Source: Fusibacter sp963666805 (GTDB taxonomy: Bacteria > Bacillota > Clostridia > Peptostreptococcales > Acidaminobacteraceae). Taken from it: a stretch of 64,000 nt of DNA. The stretch spans positions 1,178,001-1,242,000 of the forward strand of contig CAXXWR010000006.1 of the NCBI GenBank assembly GCA_963666805.2, in the 5' to 3' direction. Shown one piece after another: positions 26,001-33,697 of the stretch; within the stretch, counting starts at the first letter, position 1; the number at the start of each line of letters is the position of its first letter. Below the pieces are notes generated by a model. It saw only the letters and a list, made by a program, of their open reading frames with translations. It had not been told where the DNA came from and searched no databases. The position numbers and the translations under genes are program-made.

Positions 26001-26594
26001 TTTGGTTCAAGACTGAAAGTTAAAGAAGGGGACCGTGCAACAGCAGGTGAACCACTAACTGAAGGTTCAATTAATCCACAAGACTTATTACGTGTAGTTG
26101 GCGTAAAAGGTGTTAGAGAATATATTATTAAAGAAGTCCAAAAAGTTTATAGACTTCAAGGTGTTGATATCAACGATAAGCATATTGAAATCATTGTTAA
26201 ACAAATGCTTTCAAAAATTAAAGTTGATGAATCAGGTGATTCTTTACTCTTCCCAGGAAGTGTCATTAGTATTAAAGAATTTAATAGAATCAATTCTGAA
26301 ATTGAAGCTAATGGAGGCGAGCCTTTAAAAGGAACTCGTTCATTACTTGGAATTACAAAAGCATCACTTGCAACTGAATCATTCTTATCAGCTGCATCAT
26401 TCCAAGAAACAACAAGAGTCTTAACGGAAGCCGCTATTAATGGAAAAGAAGATAAACTCTTAGGACTTAAAGAAAATGTTATCATTGGTAAACTGATTCC
26501 AGCGGGAACCGGTATGAAATATTACCGTGACATTGTAGTTAAATCAAAGGATGAGTTTGTTATTGATGACGAAGAAGCATTTAAAAGCATTTAA
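23070..26594 (+). CDS. rpoC: DNA-directed RNA polymerase subunit beta'
   Basis: The beta' subunit, 1174 residues, begins at a TTG codon after GGGAGAGG. The zinc ribbon CHCGKYKKVRYKGVVCDRCG (about residues 59-78) and the catalytic magnesium loop NADFDGDQMAVHVP are intact. The bridge helix/trigger loop area (MRTFHTGGVAGGDITQGLPR) and the second zinc site (CDTQYGVCAKCYG) also are. It has no large lineage insertion. It ends shortly before a new promoter that serves the ribosomal genes downstream. Confidence 0.98.
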   Translation: MIEFNNFDSMRIGLASPNKIRSWSKGEVKKPETINYRTLKPEKEGLFCERIFGPTKDWECHCGKYKKVRYKGVVCDRCGVEVTKSKVRRERMGHIELAAPVSHIWYFKGIPSKMGILLDLSPRSLEKVLYFASYIVIEPGETSLERKQLLTESEYAQYREKYGNEFRAMMGAEAVKEILAQIDLDALSEELKGQLKDSTGQRKVRVIRRLEVVEAFRNSGNMPEWMILDVVPVIPPELRPMVQLDGGRFATADLNDLYRRVINRNNRLKRLLELGAPDIIVRNEKRMLQEAVDALIDNGRRGRPVTGPGNRPLKSLSDLLKGKQGRFRQNLLGKRVDYSGRSVIVVGPELKFYQCGLPKKMALELFKPFVMKRLVKDGYVHNIKSAKRMVERVKPEVWAIVEDVIKEHPVLLNRAPTLHRLGIQAFEPVLVEGKAIKLHPLVCTAYNADFDGDQMAVHVPLSVEAQAEARFLMLSVNNILAPKDGRPITTPSQDMVLGAYYLTYESEQQPERMPIYKDYDEMVLAYDNKVVTLHTRVKIRKYFAEDQTYQLVEGTVGRFIFNEHIPQDLGFVDREENPYFLEVDFLCKKKDLEEIIARSFSCHGNTRTAELLDHIKSMGYKYSTKGAVTVSVSDMVIPEAKKELIAEARGIVDKYQKAYRRGLISEEERYEKIIQTWTKTTEDVTEALISNLSTLNNIKIMADSGARGSKNQIRQLAGMRGLMANALGKTVEIPIVSNFREGLSVLEYFISTTGARKGLADTALRTADSGYLTRRLVDVSQEVIVREMDCQTDQGIEVVEFRDGNELIEPLQERILGRYPVEDIVDPKTGDVICSTERMIDEKLADRIVKAGFDKIKIRSVLTCDTQYGVCAKCYGLNLATGKPVHVGESVGIIAAQSIGEPGTQLTMRTFHTGGVAGGDITQGLPRVEELFEARKPKGLAIIAEIDGVISFKETKKKKEIVITNEETGEQHSAQIVFGSRLKVKEGDRATAGEPLTEGSINPQDLLRVVGVKGVREYIIKEVQKVYRLQGVDINDKHIEIIVKQMLSKIKVDESGDSLLFPGSVISIKEFNRINSEIEANGGEPLKGTRSLLGITKASLATESFLSAASFQETTRVLTEAAINGKEDKLLGLKENVIIGKLIPAGTGMKYYRDIVVKSKDEFVIDDEEAFKSI

Positions 26595-26606
26595 CACTAA
26601 AATTTA

Positions 26607-26635
26607 TTGACATGACATTTCTATGGTGTTAAAAT
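26607..26635 (+). promoter_or_regulatory. Promoter of the L7Ae-like/rpsL/rpsG/fusA/tuf cluster
   Basis: TTGACA (26607-26612), 17 bp, TAAAAT (26630-26635), about 40 bp before the first gene. Confidence 0.75.
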
Positions 26636-26674
26636 GGTGAAGTGCATATTGGCGACTTCGAAGGGAGAGACATT

Positions 26675-26923
26675 ATGCAGGCTGAAAAATTGTCAAACAA
26701 CCCTAAATTAACAGTGGGTGTCAAACAAACAACTAAAATTTTGGATAAAGGTGAAGCGGTACTTGTCTATGTGGCAAAAGACGCTGAACAACATGTCGTT
26801 AGGCGTGTCTTAGAGCTTTGTGAAGAGAAAAATGTAGAAGTTGTTTATATTGAATCCATGAAACACTTGGGAGTTGCTTGTGGTATTGACGTTGGTGCTG
26901 CGACAGCGGTTATTGAAAGATAG
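26675..26923 (+). CDS. L7Ae/L30e-family RNA-binding protein (YbxF-like)
   Basis: An 82-residue protein of the L7Ae/L30e/Gadd45 fold that binds kink-turn RNA. The conserved stretch reads KLTVGVKQTTKILDKGEA (about residues 9-26), then VLVYVAKDAEQH and the late CGIDVGAATAVIE. Bacillus YbxF occupies the same place, between rpoC and rpsL. Its cellular role is not firmly known. The ATG at 26675 follows AAGGGAGAG; the upstream GTG at 26642 lies in the promoter-leader area and is unlikely. Confidence 0.88.
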   Translation: MQAEKLSNNPKLTVGVKQTTKILDKGEAVLVYVAKDAEQHVVRRVLELCEEKNVEVVYIESMKHLGVACGIDVGAATAVIER

Positions 26924-26952
26924 ATAAAAAAAGGGAAGGAGGTGCTGAGAGA

Positions 26953-27369
26953 ATGCCTACTATTAACCAATTAGTAAGAAAAGGAAGAAAAGAAGTTGAA
27001 GAAAAATCTACTTCTCCTGCTTTACAAAGAAGCTTTAACACTTTGAAAAGAAAAAATGTTCAACAGAGTTCACCTCAAAAAAGAGGAGTTTGTACGAGCG
27101 TAAAGACAGTGACTCCGAAAAAACCGAACTCGGCTTTAAGAAAAGTTGCGAGGGTAAGATTAACCAATGGTATAGAAGTTACAGCTTATATTCCAGGTAT
27201 TGGTCACAACTTACAAGAGCATAGTGTGGTTCTTATCAGAGGTGGTAGAGTTAAAGATTTACCAGGATGTAGATACCATATCGTTAGAGGCGTACTTGAT
27301 ACTTCAGGCGTTAACAACAGAATGCAAGCAAGATCAAAATACGGAGCTAAGAGACCAAAGAAAAAATAA
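26953..27369 (+). CDS. rpsL: 30S ribosomal protein S12
   Basis: S12 sits at the decoding centre. The 138-residue product has TVTPKKPNSALRKVARVRL, with the lysine that mutates in streptomycin resistance unchanged, and GGRVKDLPGCRYH, whose lysine is also wild type. AGGAGGTG lies before the ATG. It follows the L7Ae-like gene after 29 bases. A weak terminator and a 158-base gap separate it from rpsG. Confidence 0.98.
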   Translation: MPTINQLVRKGRKEVEEKSTSPALQRSFNTLKRKNVQQSSPQKRGVCTSVKTVTPKKPNSALRKVARVRLTNGIEVTAYIPGIGHNLQEHSVVLIRGGRVKDLPGCRYHIVRGVLDTSGVNNRMQARSKYGAKRPKKK

Positions 27370-27380
27370 TAAGTAATCTA

Positions 27381-27407
27381 GCCTCTTCCTTTGGAAGGGG
27401 CTTTATA
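27381..27407 (+). terminator. Weak terminator or processing hairpin between rpsL and rpsG
   Basis: GCCTCTTCC (27381-27389), a short loop, GGAAGGGGC (27393-27401), then TTTATAT. The short T run suggests only partial termination. The rest of the gap to rpsG contains CGACAT with ATGTCG near 27471 and an AT-rich possible -10 (27444-27449). Confidence 0.5.
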
Positions 27408-27527
27408 TAGTAATAAAAAGGTTTTAAAATCAGTACACATTATTATAATTCAATAAGTAAAACTCGCACAACGACATTATGTCGAGTACCGATGAATGAC
27501 GAAAACACATTATAAGGAGGGAAGAAA

Positions 27528-27998
27528 GTGCCTAGAAAAGGAAACGTACCTAAAAGAGAAGTGTTACCTGATCCTATTTATGGTTCAAAAGTGGTAGCAA
27601 AACTTATCAACGCAATTATGCTTGATGGTAAAAAAGGTGTCGCTCAAAGCATTGTATACGGTGCATTTGAAGAGATCAAAGAAAAAACTGGTAAAGACGC
27701 TTTAGAAGTATTTGAAGAAGCGATGAATAATATCATGCCTGTTCTTGAAGTAAAAGCGAGAAGAGTGGGTGGTACAAACTATCAAGTACCTATGGAAGTT
27801 AGACCTGTAAGAAGACAAACATTAGGTTTAAGATGGTTAGTAACTTTTTCTCGTAAAAGAGGCGAGAGAACAATGCAAGAAAAACTTGCTAAAGAAATTA
27901 TGGATGCTGCTAACAATACTGGCGCTTCAGTTAAGAAAAAAGAAGACACTCACAAAATGGCAGAATCAAACAAAGCGTTCGCGCATTACAGATTCTAA
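27528..27998 (+). CDS. rpsG: 30S ribosomal protein S7
   Basis: S7 nucleates assembly of the 30S head and contacts E-site tRNA. The 156-residue protein begins at GTG (PRKGNVPKREVLPDPIYGS) after AAGGAGG. It contains VKARRVGGTNYQVPMEV and the C-terminal KMAESNKAFAHYRF, both family hallmarks. It forms the str cluster with rpsL, fusA and tuf; fusA starts 51 bases later. Confidence 0.98.
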   Translation: MPRKGNVPKREVLPDPIYGSKVVAKLINAIMLDGKKGVAQSIVYGAFEEIKEKTGKDALEVFEEAMNNIMPVLEVKARRVGGTNYQVPMEVRPVRRQTLGLRWLVTFSRKRGERTMQEKLAKEIMDAANNTGASVKKKEDTHKMAESNKAFAHYRF

Positions 27999-28049
27999 GA
28001 AGAGTGTTTCTGCACATTCGATTATTATACGCAAGAAAGGAGGATCAAC

Positions 28050-30116
28050 ATGGGTAGAGCTTATAGCTTAGCAAATACTAGAAATATCGGTATTATGGCT
28101 CATATTGATGCTGGAAAGACAACTACTACTGAGAGAATCCTCTATTATACAGGTATCAACTACAAAATTGGTGAAGTGCATGAAGGTGCAGCAACAATGG
28201 ACTGGATGGAACAAGAGCAAGAAAGAGGTATCACAATTACTTCTGCTGCTACAACTTGTATCTGGAAAGATAATAGAATTAATATTATTGATACACCGGG
28301 CCACGTTGACTTTACTGTTGAAGTTGAAAGATCGCTTCGTGTATTAGATGGATCAGTAGCTGTATTCTGTGCTAAAGGTGGGGTAGAACCTCAATCAGAA
28401 ACAGTTTGGAGACAAGCTGATAAATATGGTGTACCGAGAATGGCATTTGTTAATAAAATGGATATTACTGGTGCAAACTTCTTCAGAGTTGTTAAAATGA
28501 TGAAGGATAGATTAAAAGCAAACGCAGTTCCACTTCAAATTCCAATTGGAGCTGAAGATAATTTTGAAGGACTTATTGATTTACTTGCTATGGAAGCTGT
28601 TTATTACGGTGGACAATATGGTGAAGTGATTGAAAGAAAAGAAATTCCTGATGAATTAAAAGAAACTGCTGACCAATATAGACATGAACTTCTTGAAGCT
28701 GTAGCTGAAACAGATGAAGAATTAATGGAAAAATACCTTGAAGGTGAAGAATTAACTGTTGAAGAATTAGAAAAAGCATTAAGAACAGCAACAATTAACA
28801 ATGAAATTGTTCCTGTATTATGTGGTTCTGCTTACAAAAATAAAGGTGTTCAATTACTTTTAGATGCAGTAATCGCTTATATGCCTGCTCCAACAGATAT
28901 TGAAGCTATTAAAGGTGTTGATGAAGATGATAATGAAGTTGAAAGACCAGCTGATGACAGCCTTCCTTTCTCATCATTAGCCTTCAAAATCATGACTGAC
29001 CCTTACGTTGGTAAGTTAACTTTCTTTAGAGTTTACTCAGGTACATTGGACTCAGGTTCTTATGTATTAAACTCAACAAAACAAAAGAAAGAAAGAGTTG
29101 GCCGTATTCTTCAAATGCATGCTAACAAAAGAGAAGAACTTTCTACTGTATATTCAGGGGATATTGCTGCTGCAGTAGGTCTTAAATATACAACAACTGG
29201 TGATACACTTTGTGATATGGATAGTCATATTATTCTTGAAACAATGGAATTCCCAGAACCAGTTATTGAGGTTGCAATTGAACCTAAAACAAGAGCTGGA
29301 CAAGAAAAAATGGGTATTGCCCTTGCTAAACTTGCTGAGGAAGATCCAACTTTCAGAACTTACACTGATGAAGATACTGGACAAGTTATTATCGCGGGGA
29401 TGGGTGAACTTCACCTTGAAATCATCGTTGATAGACTTTTAAGAGAATTCAAAGTGGAAGCGAATATTGGTGCACCTCAAGTTGCTTACAAAGAAACAAT
29501 TACAAAACCTGTTGATATCGACTACAAATACTCTAAACAGTCAGGTGGTAGAGGTCAATATGGTCATGTTAAAGTTAAATTTGAACCTGTTGAATCAGGT
29601 AAAGGTTATTCATTCGAATCTACAGTTACTGGTGGATCTGTACCTAGAGAATACTTCAGTGCAATTGATGATGGTATCCAAGGGGCAATGAAAGCTGGTA
29701 TCTTAGGTGGATACGAAGTTGTTGACGTTCATGCTAATCTTTATGATGGTTCTTACCATGAAGTCGATTCTAATGAAATGGCATTTAAACTTGCAGCATC
29801 TATGGCGCTTAAAGAAGCGATGAGAAAAGGTAATGCAGTTTTACTTGAGCCTATCATGAAAGTAGAAGTAACTGTACCAGAAGAATACTTTGGTGATGTT
29901 ATGGGTGATATCAACTCAAGACGTGGTAGACTTGATGGTATGGAAATGGTAAATGGTGCACAAATCATTAGAGCTTATGTACCTTTATCTCAAATGTTTG
30001 GATATGCAACAGACTTAAGATCTAATACTCAAGGTCGTGGTACTTACGCAATGGTATTTGATCATTTCGAAGAAGTACCTAAAAGCATCGCTGAAGATGT
30101 ATTAGGTAATAAATAA
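28050..30116 (+). CDS. fusA: Elongation factor G
   Basis: EF-G translocates tRNA and mRNA through the ribosome. The 688-residue protein shows the G1 loop AHIDAGKTT (residues 17-25), RGITITSAAT, DTPGHVDF and NKMD (about 136). The later domains include the conserved GQYGHVKVKFEP and GYEVVDVHANLYDGSYHEVD. The length is typical of the canonical enzyme. AAAGGAGG precedes the ATG and tuf copy 2 begins 19 bases after the stop. By eye it uses more T-ending codons than tuf. Confidence 0.98.
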   Translation: MGRAYSLANTRNIGIMAHIDAGKTTTTERILYYTGINYKIGEVHEGAATMDWMEQEQERGITITSAATTCIWKDNRINIIDTPGHVDFTVEVERSLRVLDGSVAVFCAKGGVEPQSETVWRQADKYGVPRMAFVNKMDITGANFFRVVKMMKDRLKANAVPLQIPIGAEDNFEGLIDLLAMEAVYYGGQYGEVIERKEIPDELKETADQYRHELLEAVAETDEELMEKYLEGEELTVEELEKALRTATINNEIVPVLCGSAYKNKGVQLLLDAVIAYMPAPTDIEAIKGVDEDDNEVERPADDSLPFSSLAFKIMTDPYVGKLTFFRVYSGTLDSGSYVLNSTKQKKERVGRILQMHANKREELSTVYSGDIAAAVGLKYTTTGDTLCDMDSHIILETMEFPEPVIEVAIEPKTRAGQEKMGIALAKLAEEDPTFRTYTDEDTGQVIIAGMGELHLEIIVDRLLREFKVEANIGAPQVAYKETITKPVDIDYKYSKQSGGRGQYGHVKVKFEPVESGKGYSFESTVTGGSVPREYFSAIDDGIQGAMKAGILGGYEVVDVHANLYDGSYHEVDSNEMAFKLAASMALKEAMRKGNAVLLEPIMKVEVTVPEEYFGDVMGDINSRRGRLDGMEMVNGAQIIRAYVPLSQMFGYATDLRSNTQGRGTYAMVFDHFEEVPKSIAEDVLGNK

Positions 30117-30135
30117 TCTTAGGAGGAAAATTAAA

Positions 30136-31326
30136 ATGGCAAAAGCTAAGTTTGAAAGAAATAAACCGCATGTAAACATCGGAACAATTGGTCACGTAGA
30201 CCACGGAAAAACAACATTAACAGCAGCAATTACAAAAGTACTTTTTGATAAATACCAAATTGGTGAAAAAGTAGATTTTGAAAATATCGATAAAGCACCA
30301 GAAGAAAGAGAAAGAGGGATTACAATCTCTACAGCTCACGTTGAGTATGAAACACCAGCAAGACATTATGCTCACGTAGACTGTCCAGGCCATGCCGATT
30401 ATGTAAAGAACATGATCACAGGTGCAGCACAAATGGATGGATCAATCTTAGTAGTATCAGCAGCAGATGGTCCAATGCCACAAACAAGAGAACATATCTT
30501 ACTTTCAAGACAAGTAGGCGTGCCATATATCGTAGTATTCTTAAACAAATGCGACATGGTAGATGATGAAGAATTATTAGAACTTGTAGAAATGGAAGTA
30601 AGAGAATTGCTTTCAGAATATGATTTCCCAGGCGATGATACACCAATCGTAAGAGGATCAGCGCTTAAAGCATTAGAAGGCGATGCAGAATATGCAGAAA
30701 AAATCGTAGAATTATTCGAAATCATCGATGAATATATTCCACAACCAGAAAGAGATACAGACAAACCATTCTTAATGCCAGTAGAAGATGTATTCTCAAT
30801 CACAGGTAGAGGAACAGTAGCAACAGGAAGAATTGAAAGAGGAATCGTTCACGTATCAGATGAAGTAGAAATCGTAGGCTTAACAGAAGCACCTAGAAAA
30901 GTAGTTGTAACAGGCGTAGAAATGTTCAAAAAACTTCTTGATGAAGGTAGAGCAGGAGATAACGTAGGTTTATTATTAAGAGGTGTACAAAGAGACGAAA
31001 TCGAAAGAGGACAAGTACTTGCAAAACCAGGAACAATTCATCCACATACAAAATTCCAAGCACAAGTATACGTTTTAACAAAAGAAGAAGGTGGAAGACA
31101 TACACCATTCTTTAAAGGATACAGACCACAATTCTTCTTTAGAACAACAGACGTAACAGGATCAATTGAATTACCAGAAGGCGTAGAAATGTGTATGCCT
31201 GGCGATAACGTAGAGATGGGAATTGAACTTATTTCTCCAATCGCAATTGAAGAAGGCTTAAAATTCTCAATCCGTGAAGGTGGTAGAACAGTAGGCGCTG
31301 GTTCAGTTATTAATATCGAAGCATAA
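30136..31326 (+). CDS. tuf: Elongation factor Tu, copy 2
   Basis: This is the second EF-Tu gene, 396 residues, in the standard position behind fusA. Compared with copy 1 at 14224, I see only four silent differences inside the gene (near codons 143, 158, 239 and 240) until the last few codons, where the copies diverge to KIQE and NIEA. Identity begins at the ribosome binding site GGAGGAAAATTAAAATG and ends within the C-terminal codons, as expected of recent gene conversion. No clear terminator follows until the palindrome at 31460. Confidence 0.98.
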   Translation: MAKAKFERNKPHVNIGTIGHVDHGKTTLTAAITKVLFDKYQIGEKVDFENIDKAPEERERGITISTAHVEYETPARHYAHVDCPGHADYVKNMITGAAQMDGSILVVSAADGPMPQTREHILLSRQVGVPYIVVFLNKCDMVDDEELLELVEMEVRELLSEYDFPGDDTPIVRGSALKALEGDAEYAEKIVELFEIIDEYIPQPERDTDKPFLMPVEDVFSITGRGTVATGRIERGIVHVSDEVEIVGLTEAPRKVVVTGVEMFKKLLDEGRAGDNVGLLLRGVQRDEIERGQVLAKPGTIHPHTKFQAQVYVLTKEEGGRHTPFFKGYRPQFFFRTTDVTGSIELPEGVEMCMPGDNVEMGIELISPIAIEEGLKFSIREGGRTVGAGSVINIEA

Positions 31327-31465
31327 GAAATAGTTATTTCTGAGCAAATGATATTTTAAATCTTAACTAAGGTTAAGTGGTCAATCGAGAGAAAGACTTA
31401 CTCAAACAAAGCAATATAAAGTAAATACTTGTTACTAAAACGTAACAAAAAAAATAGATAACCCC

Positions 31466-31494
31466 TTGCATTGCGCAAGGGGTTATTGTATAAT
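31466..31494 (+). promoter_or_regulatory. S10-operon promoter overlapping a perfect palindrome
   Basis: TTGCAT (31466-31471), 17 bp, TATAAT (31489-31494). A 10-bp inverted repeat, AACCCCTTGC (31460-31469) and GCAAGGGGTT (31475-31484), covers the -35 and most of the spacer. It may end tuf transcription, act as an operator, or both; its T run is poor. Confidence 0.7.
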
Positions 31495-31500
31495 GTATTG

Positions 31501-31671
31501 GTGCACTAATGCGATGAGGTGAAAAGTTACTTATGCTGTGAGAGAATTTTCACTGAGAATTGTCCATACAAGATATGGGCGACGAGCGCATTGATTTGCT
31601 CAACAATAATGAAACACCCGGTTGAGTGGACGATGAAGCTTGGTCGTATGATCGCAGTTAACGTACGATAA
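31501..31671 (+). promoter_or_regulatory. Structured 5' leader of the S10 operon
   Basis: About 185 non-coding bases separate the promoter from rpsJ. They can fold into a branched structure. An outer stem, AATGCG (31508-31513) with CGCATT (31587-31592), encloses GTGAGA/TTTCAC (31538-31543 with 31548-31553) and GTCCATA/TATGGGC (31562-31568 with 31574-31580). Further pairings follow: CTCAAC with GTTGAG (31599-31626) and TCGTA with TACGA (31643-31669). This looks like a ribosomal-protein-binding leader. I cannot match it to a named family. Confidence 0.55.
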
Positions 31672-31686
31672 AAGGAGGTAAATACA

Positions 31687-31998
31687 ATGGCTAACAAGCA
31701 AAAAATTAGAATCAGACTAAAAGCGTTTGATCACAAAATCCTTGACAACACTGCTACTAAAATAGTAGAAACAGCAAAACAAACTGGTGCAGATGTTGCA
31801 GGACCAATTCCACTTCCAACTAAAAAAGAAGTGGTAACAATCTTAAGAGCGGTACACAAGTACAAAGATTCAAGAGAACAATTTGAAATCAGAACACACA
31901 AAAGATTAATTGATATTTTGAATCCAGGTCAAAAAACAGTTGACGCGCTTATGAAACTTGAACTCCCTGCTGGAGTAGATGTAGAAATCAAGTTATAA
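31687..31998 (+). CDS. rpsJ: 30S ribosomal protein S10
   Basis: S10 is a 30S head protein that also pairs with NusB in antitermination. The 103-residue protein begins MANKQKIRIRLKAFDHKILD and contains GPIPLPTKKE and the loop EQFEIRTHKRLIDI. AAAGGAGG precedes the ATG. It opens the long S10-spc-alpha cluster. The 98-base gap to rplC carries two small hairpins, ATTGCC with GGCAAT at 32051-32066 being the clearest. Confidence 0.98.
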   Translation: MANKQKIRIRLKAFDHKILDNTATKIVETAKQTGADVAGPIPLPTKKEVVTILRAVHKYKDSREQFEIRTHKRLIDILNPGQKTVDALMKLELPAGVDVEIKL

Positions 31999-32096
31999 GA
32001 TTAGAAACTAAGATTTCGGTTTAAATAGATAAACCTGATTTTTTAGTATGATTGCCAAGTGGCAATCCGCTGTAAGAATATTAGGAGGTGCAAAGC

Positions 32097-32729
32097 ATGG
32101 AAGGAATTATCGGTAAAAAAATCGGTATGACCCAAGTATTTAACGAAAGTGGCATTGTAACACCTGTAACAGTTGTTGAAGTTAACCCAATGACAATTGT
32201 ACAAGTGAAAACTGTTGAAACAGACGGATACAATGCAGTTCAAGTGGCAACTGGCGAAGTGAAAGAAAAACACGTTAATAAGCCTAAAAAAGGTCACTTT
32301 GACAAAGCAGGTGTTGCTTACAAAAAAACATTAAAAGAGTTTAGAGTGGAAGATGCTTCTAAATTCGAAGTTGGTCAAGAAATCACTTTGGATATCTTTG
32401 AAGATGGACAAAAAATTGATGTGGTTGGAACTTCTAAAGGTAAAGGGACTGCTGGTACGATTAAAAGACATAATCAATCTAGAGGACCTGAAACTCACGG
32501 TTCAAAATACCATAGAGGACCTGGATCTATAGGTGCGGCGTCTTATCCTGCTAGAGTTATCAAAGGAATGCCAATGGCTGGACGTATGGGTAACGAACAA
32601 GTTACTGTACAAAATCTTGAAATTGTAAAAGTTGACAAAGAAAGAGGACTTTTATTAGTTAAAGGTGCAGTGCCAGGACCTAAAGGTGGCCAACTAGTAG
32701 TAAAAAAAGCTGTTAAGGCAAACAAATAA
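32097..32729 (+). CDS. rplC: 50S ribosomal protein L3
   Basis: L3 reaches the peptidyl transferase centre through an extended loop. The 210-residue product starts MEGIIGKKIGMTQVF; the ATG at 32097 is set by TAGGAGGTG, not the ATG nine bases before it. GTIKRHNQSRGPETHGSKYH and the PARVIKGMPMAGRMG loop are diagnostic. The rplD start codon lies 24 bases downstream. Confidence 0.97.
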   Translation: MEGIIGKKIGMTQVFNESGIVTPVTVVEVNPMTIVQVKTVETDGYNAVQVATGEVKEKHVNKPKKGHFDKAGVAYKKTLKEFRVEDASKFEVGQEITLDIFEDGQKIDVVGTSKGKGTAGTIKRHNQSRGPETHGSKYHRGPGSIGAASYPARVIKGMPMAGRMGNEQVTVQNLEIVKVDKERGLLLVKGAVPGPKGGQLVVKKAVKANK

Positions 32730-32753
32730 TAGCTGATGAAAGGAGGAAGCACA

Positions 32754-33380
32754 GTGCCTAAATTAGATGTATTGAACGTTTCGGGACAAAAAGTCAGTGA
32801 AATAGAAATGAATGATAGCATTTTTGGTATTGAACCCAATGTGCCTGTTATGCACGAAGTAGTAAAGAACTACTTAGCGAATCAAAGACAAGGAACTCAA
32901 TCTGCTAAAACAAGATCAGAAGTTAGAGGCGGAGGGAGAAAACCTTTTAGACAAAAAGGAACTGGTAACGCGAGACAAGGTTCTATTAGAGCTCCACATT
33001 ATATCGGTGGTGGTGTAGCATTTGCACCTAAACCAAGAAGTTATAGATATTCTGTACCTAAAAAGGTAAAAAGATTAGCACTCAAATCTGCTTTAAGTGC
33101 AAAAGTTCAAGATAGTGAAGTTGTAGTACTTGACGAATTGACTTTAGATGCACCTAGAACAAAAGATATGATTAAAATCTTAAATAACATTAACGTTGCT
33201 GGCAAGAAAGCACTTGTTGTAACAACTGATGTTAACAAAAACGTATTAAGCGCGACTAGCAATATTGATGGCGTAAGCACAACATTTGTTGGTCAAGTTA
33301 ATGTATATGACATTTTAAACCACGATTACTTTATTGTAACTAAAAGTGCAATTGAGAAATTAGAGGAGGTGTACGCGTAA
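32754..33380 (+). CDS. rplD: 50S ribosomal protein L4
   Basis: L4 lines the exit tunnel near the macrolide site. The 208-residue protein begins at GTG 32754 after AAAGGAGGAAG (an ATG at 32736 precedes that site and is rejected). The extended loop reads GGGRKPFRQKGTGNARQGSI, and the common macrolide-resistance positions in KGTGNAR look unchanged. The stop overlaps the rplW start by one base (TAATG), indicating coupled translation. Confidence 0.97.
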   Translation: MPKLDVLNVSGQKVSEIEMNDSIFGIEPNVPVMHEVVKNYLANQRQGTQSAKTRSEVRGGGRKPFRQKGTGNARQGSIRAPHYIGGGVAFAPKPRSYRYSVPKKVKRLALKSALSAKVQDSEVVVLDELTLDAPRTKDMIKILNNINVAGKKALVVTTDVNKNVLSATSNIDGVSTTFVGQVNVYDILNHDYFIVTKSAIEKLEEVYA

Positions 33381-33670
33381 TGAAAACCTCTTACGATATT
33401 ATCATTAAACCTATCGTTACTGAAAATTCAATGATGCATACAGCTGATAGAAAGTACACTTTTGAAGTGCACAAAGATGCTAACAAATCTCAAATCAAAA
33501 CAGCTGTAGAAGAAGTCTTCGGCGTTCAAGTTGAAAAAGTAAATACTATGAATGTTCGTGGAAAATTAAAAAGAATGGGTAGAAACGAAGGTTATACAAG
33601 AAGCTGGAAAAAAGCAATTGTCAAATTGACTGAAGACAGCAAAACTATCGAATTCTTTGAAGGTATGTAA
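33380..33670 (+). CDS. rplW: 50S ribosomal protein L23
   Basis: L23 surrounds the tunnel exit and docks signal recognition particle and trigger factor. The 96 residues show YDIIIKPIVTENSM (residues 4-17), YTFEVHKDANKSQIKTAVEE and VNTMNVRGKLKRMGR. The ribosome binding site GAGGAGG lies inside the end of rplD. The rplB start codon is 28 bases downstream. Confidence 0.97.
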   Translation: MKTSYDIIIKPIVTENSMMHTADRKYTFEVHKDANKSQIKTAVEEVFGVQVEKVNTMNVRGKLKRMGRNEGYTRSWKKAIVKLTEDSKTIEFFEGM

Positions 33671-33697
33671 TAAAAGAGACTCGAAGGAGGTCAAATC

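Noticed and set aside
27110..27290. Possible streptomycin-resistance change in rpsL
   Set aside because: Both key lysines (in KPNSALRK and GGRVKDLPG) are unchanged.
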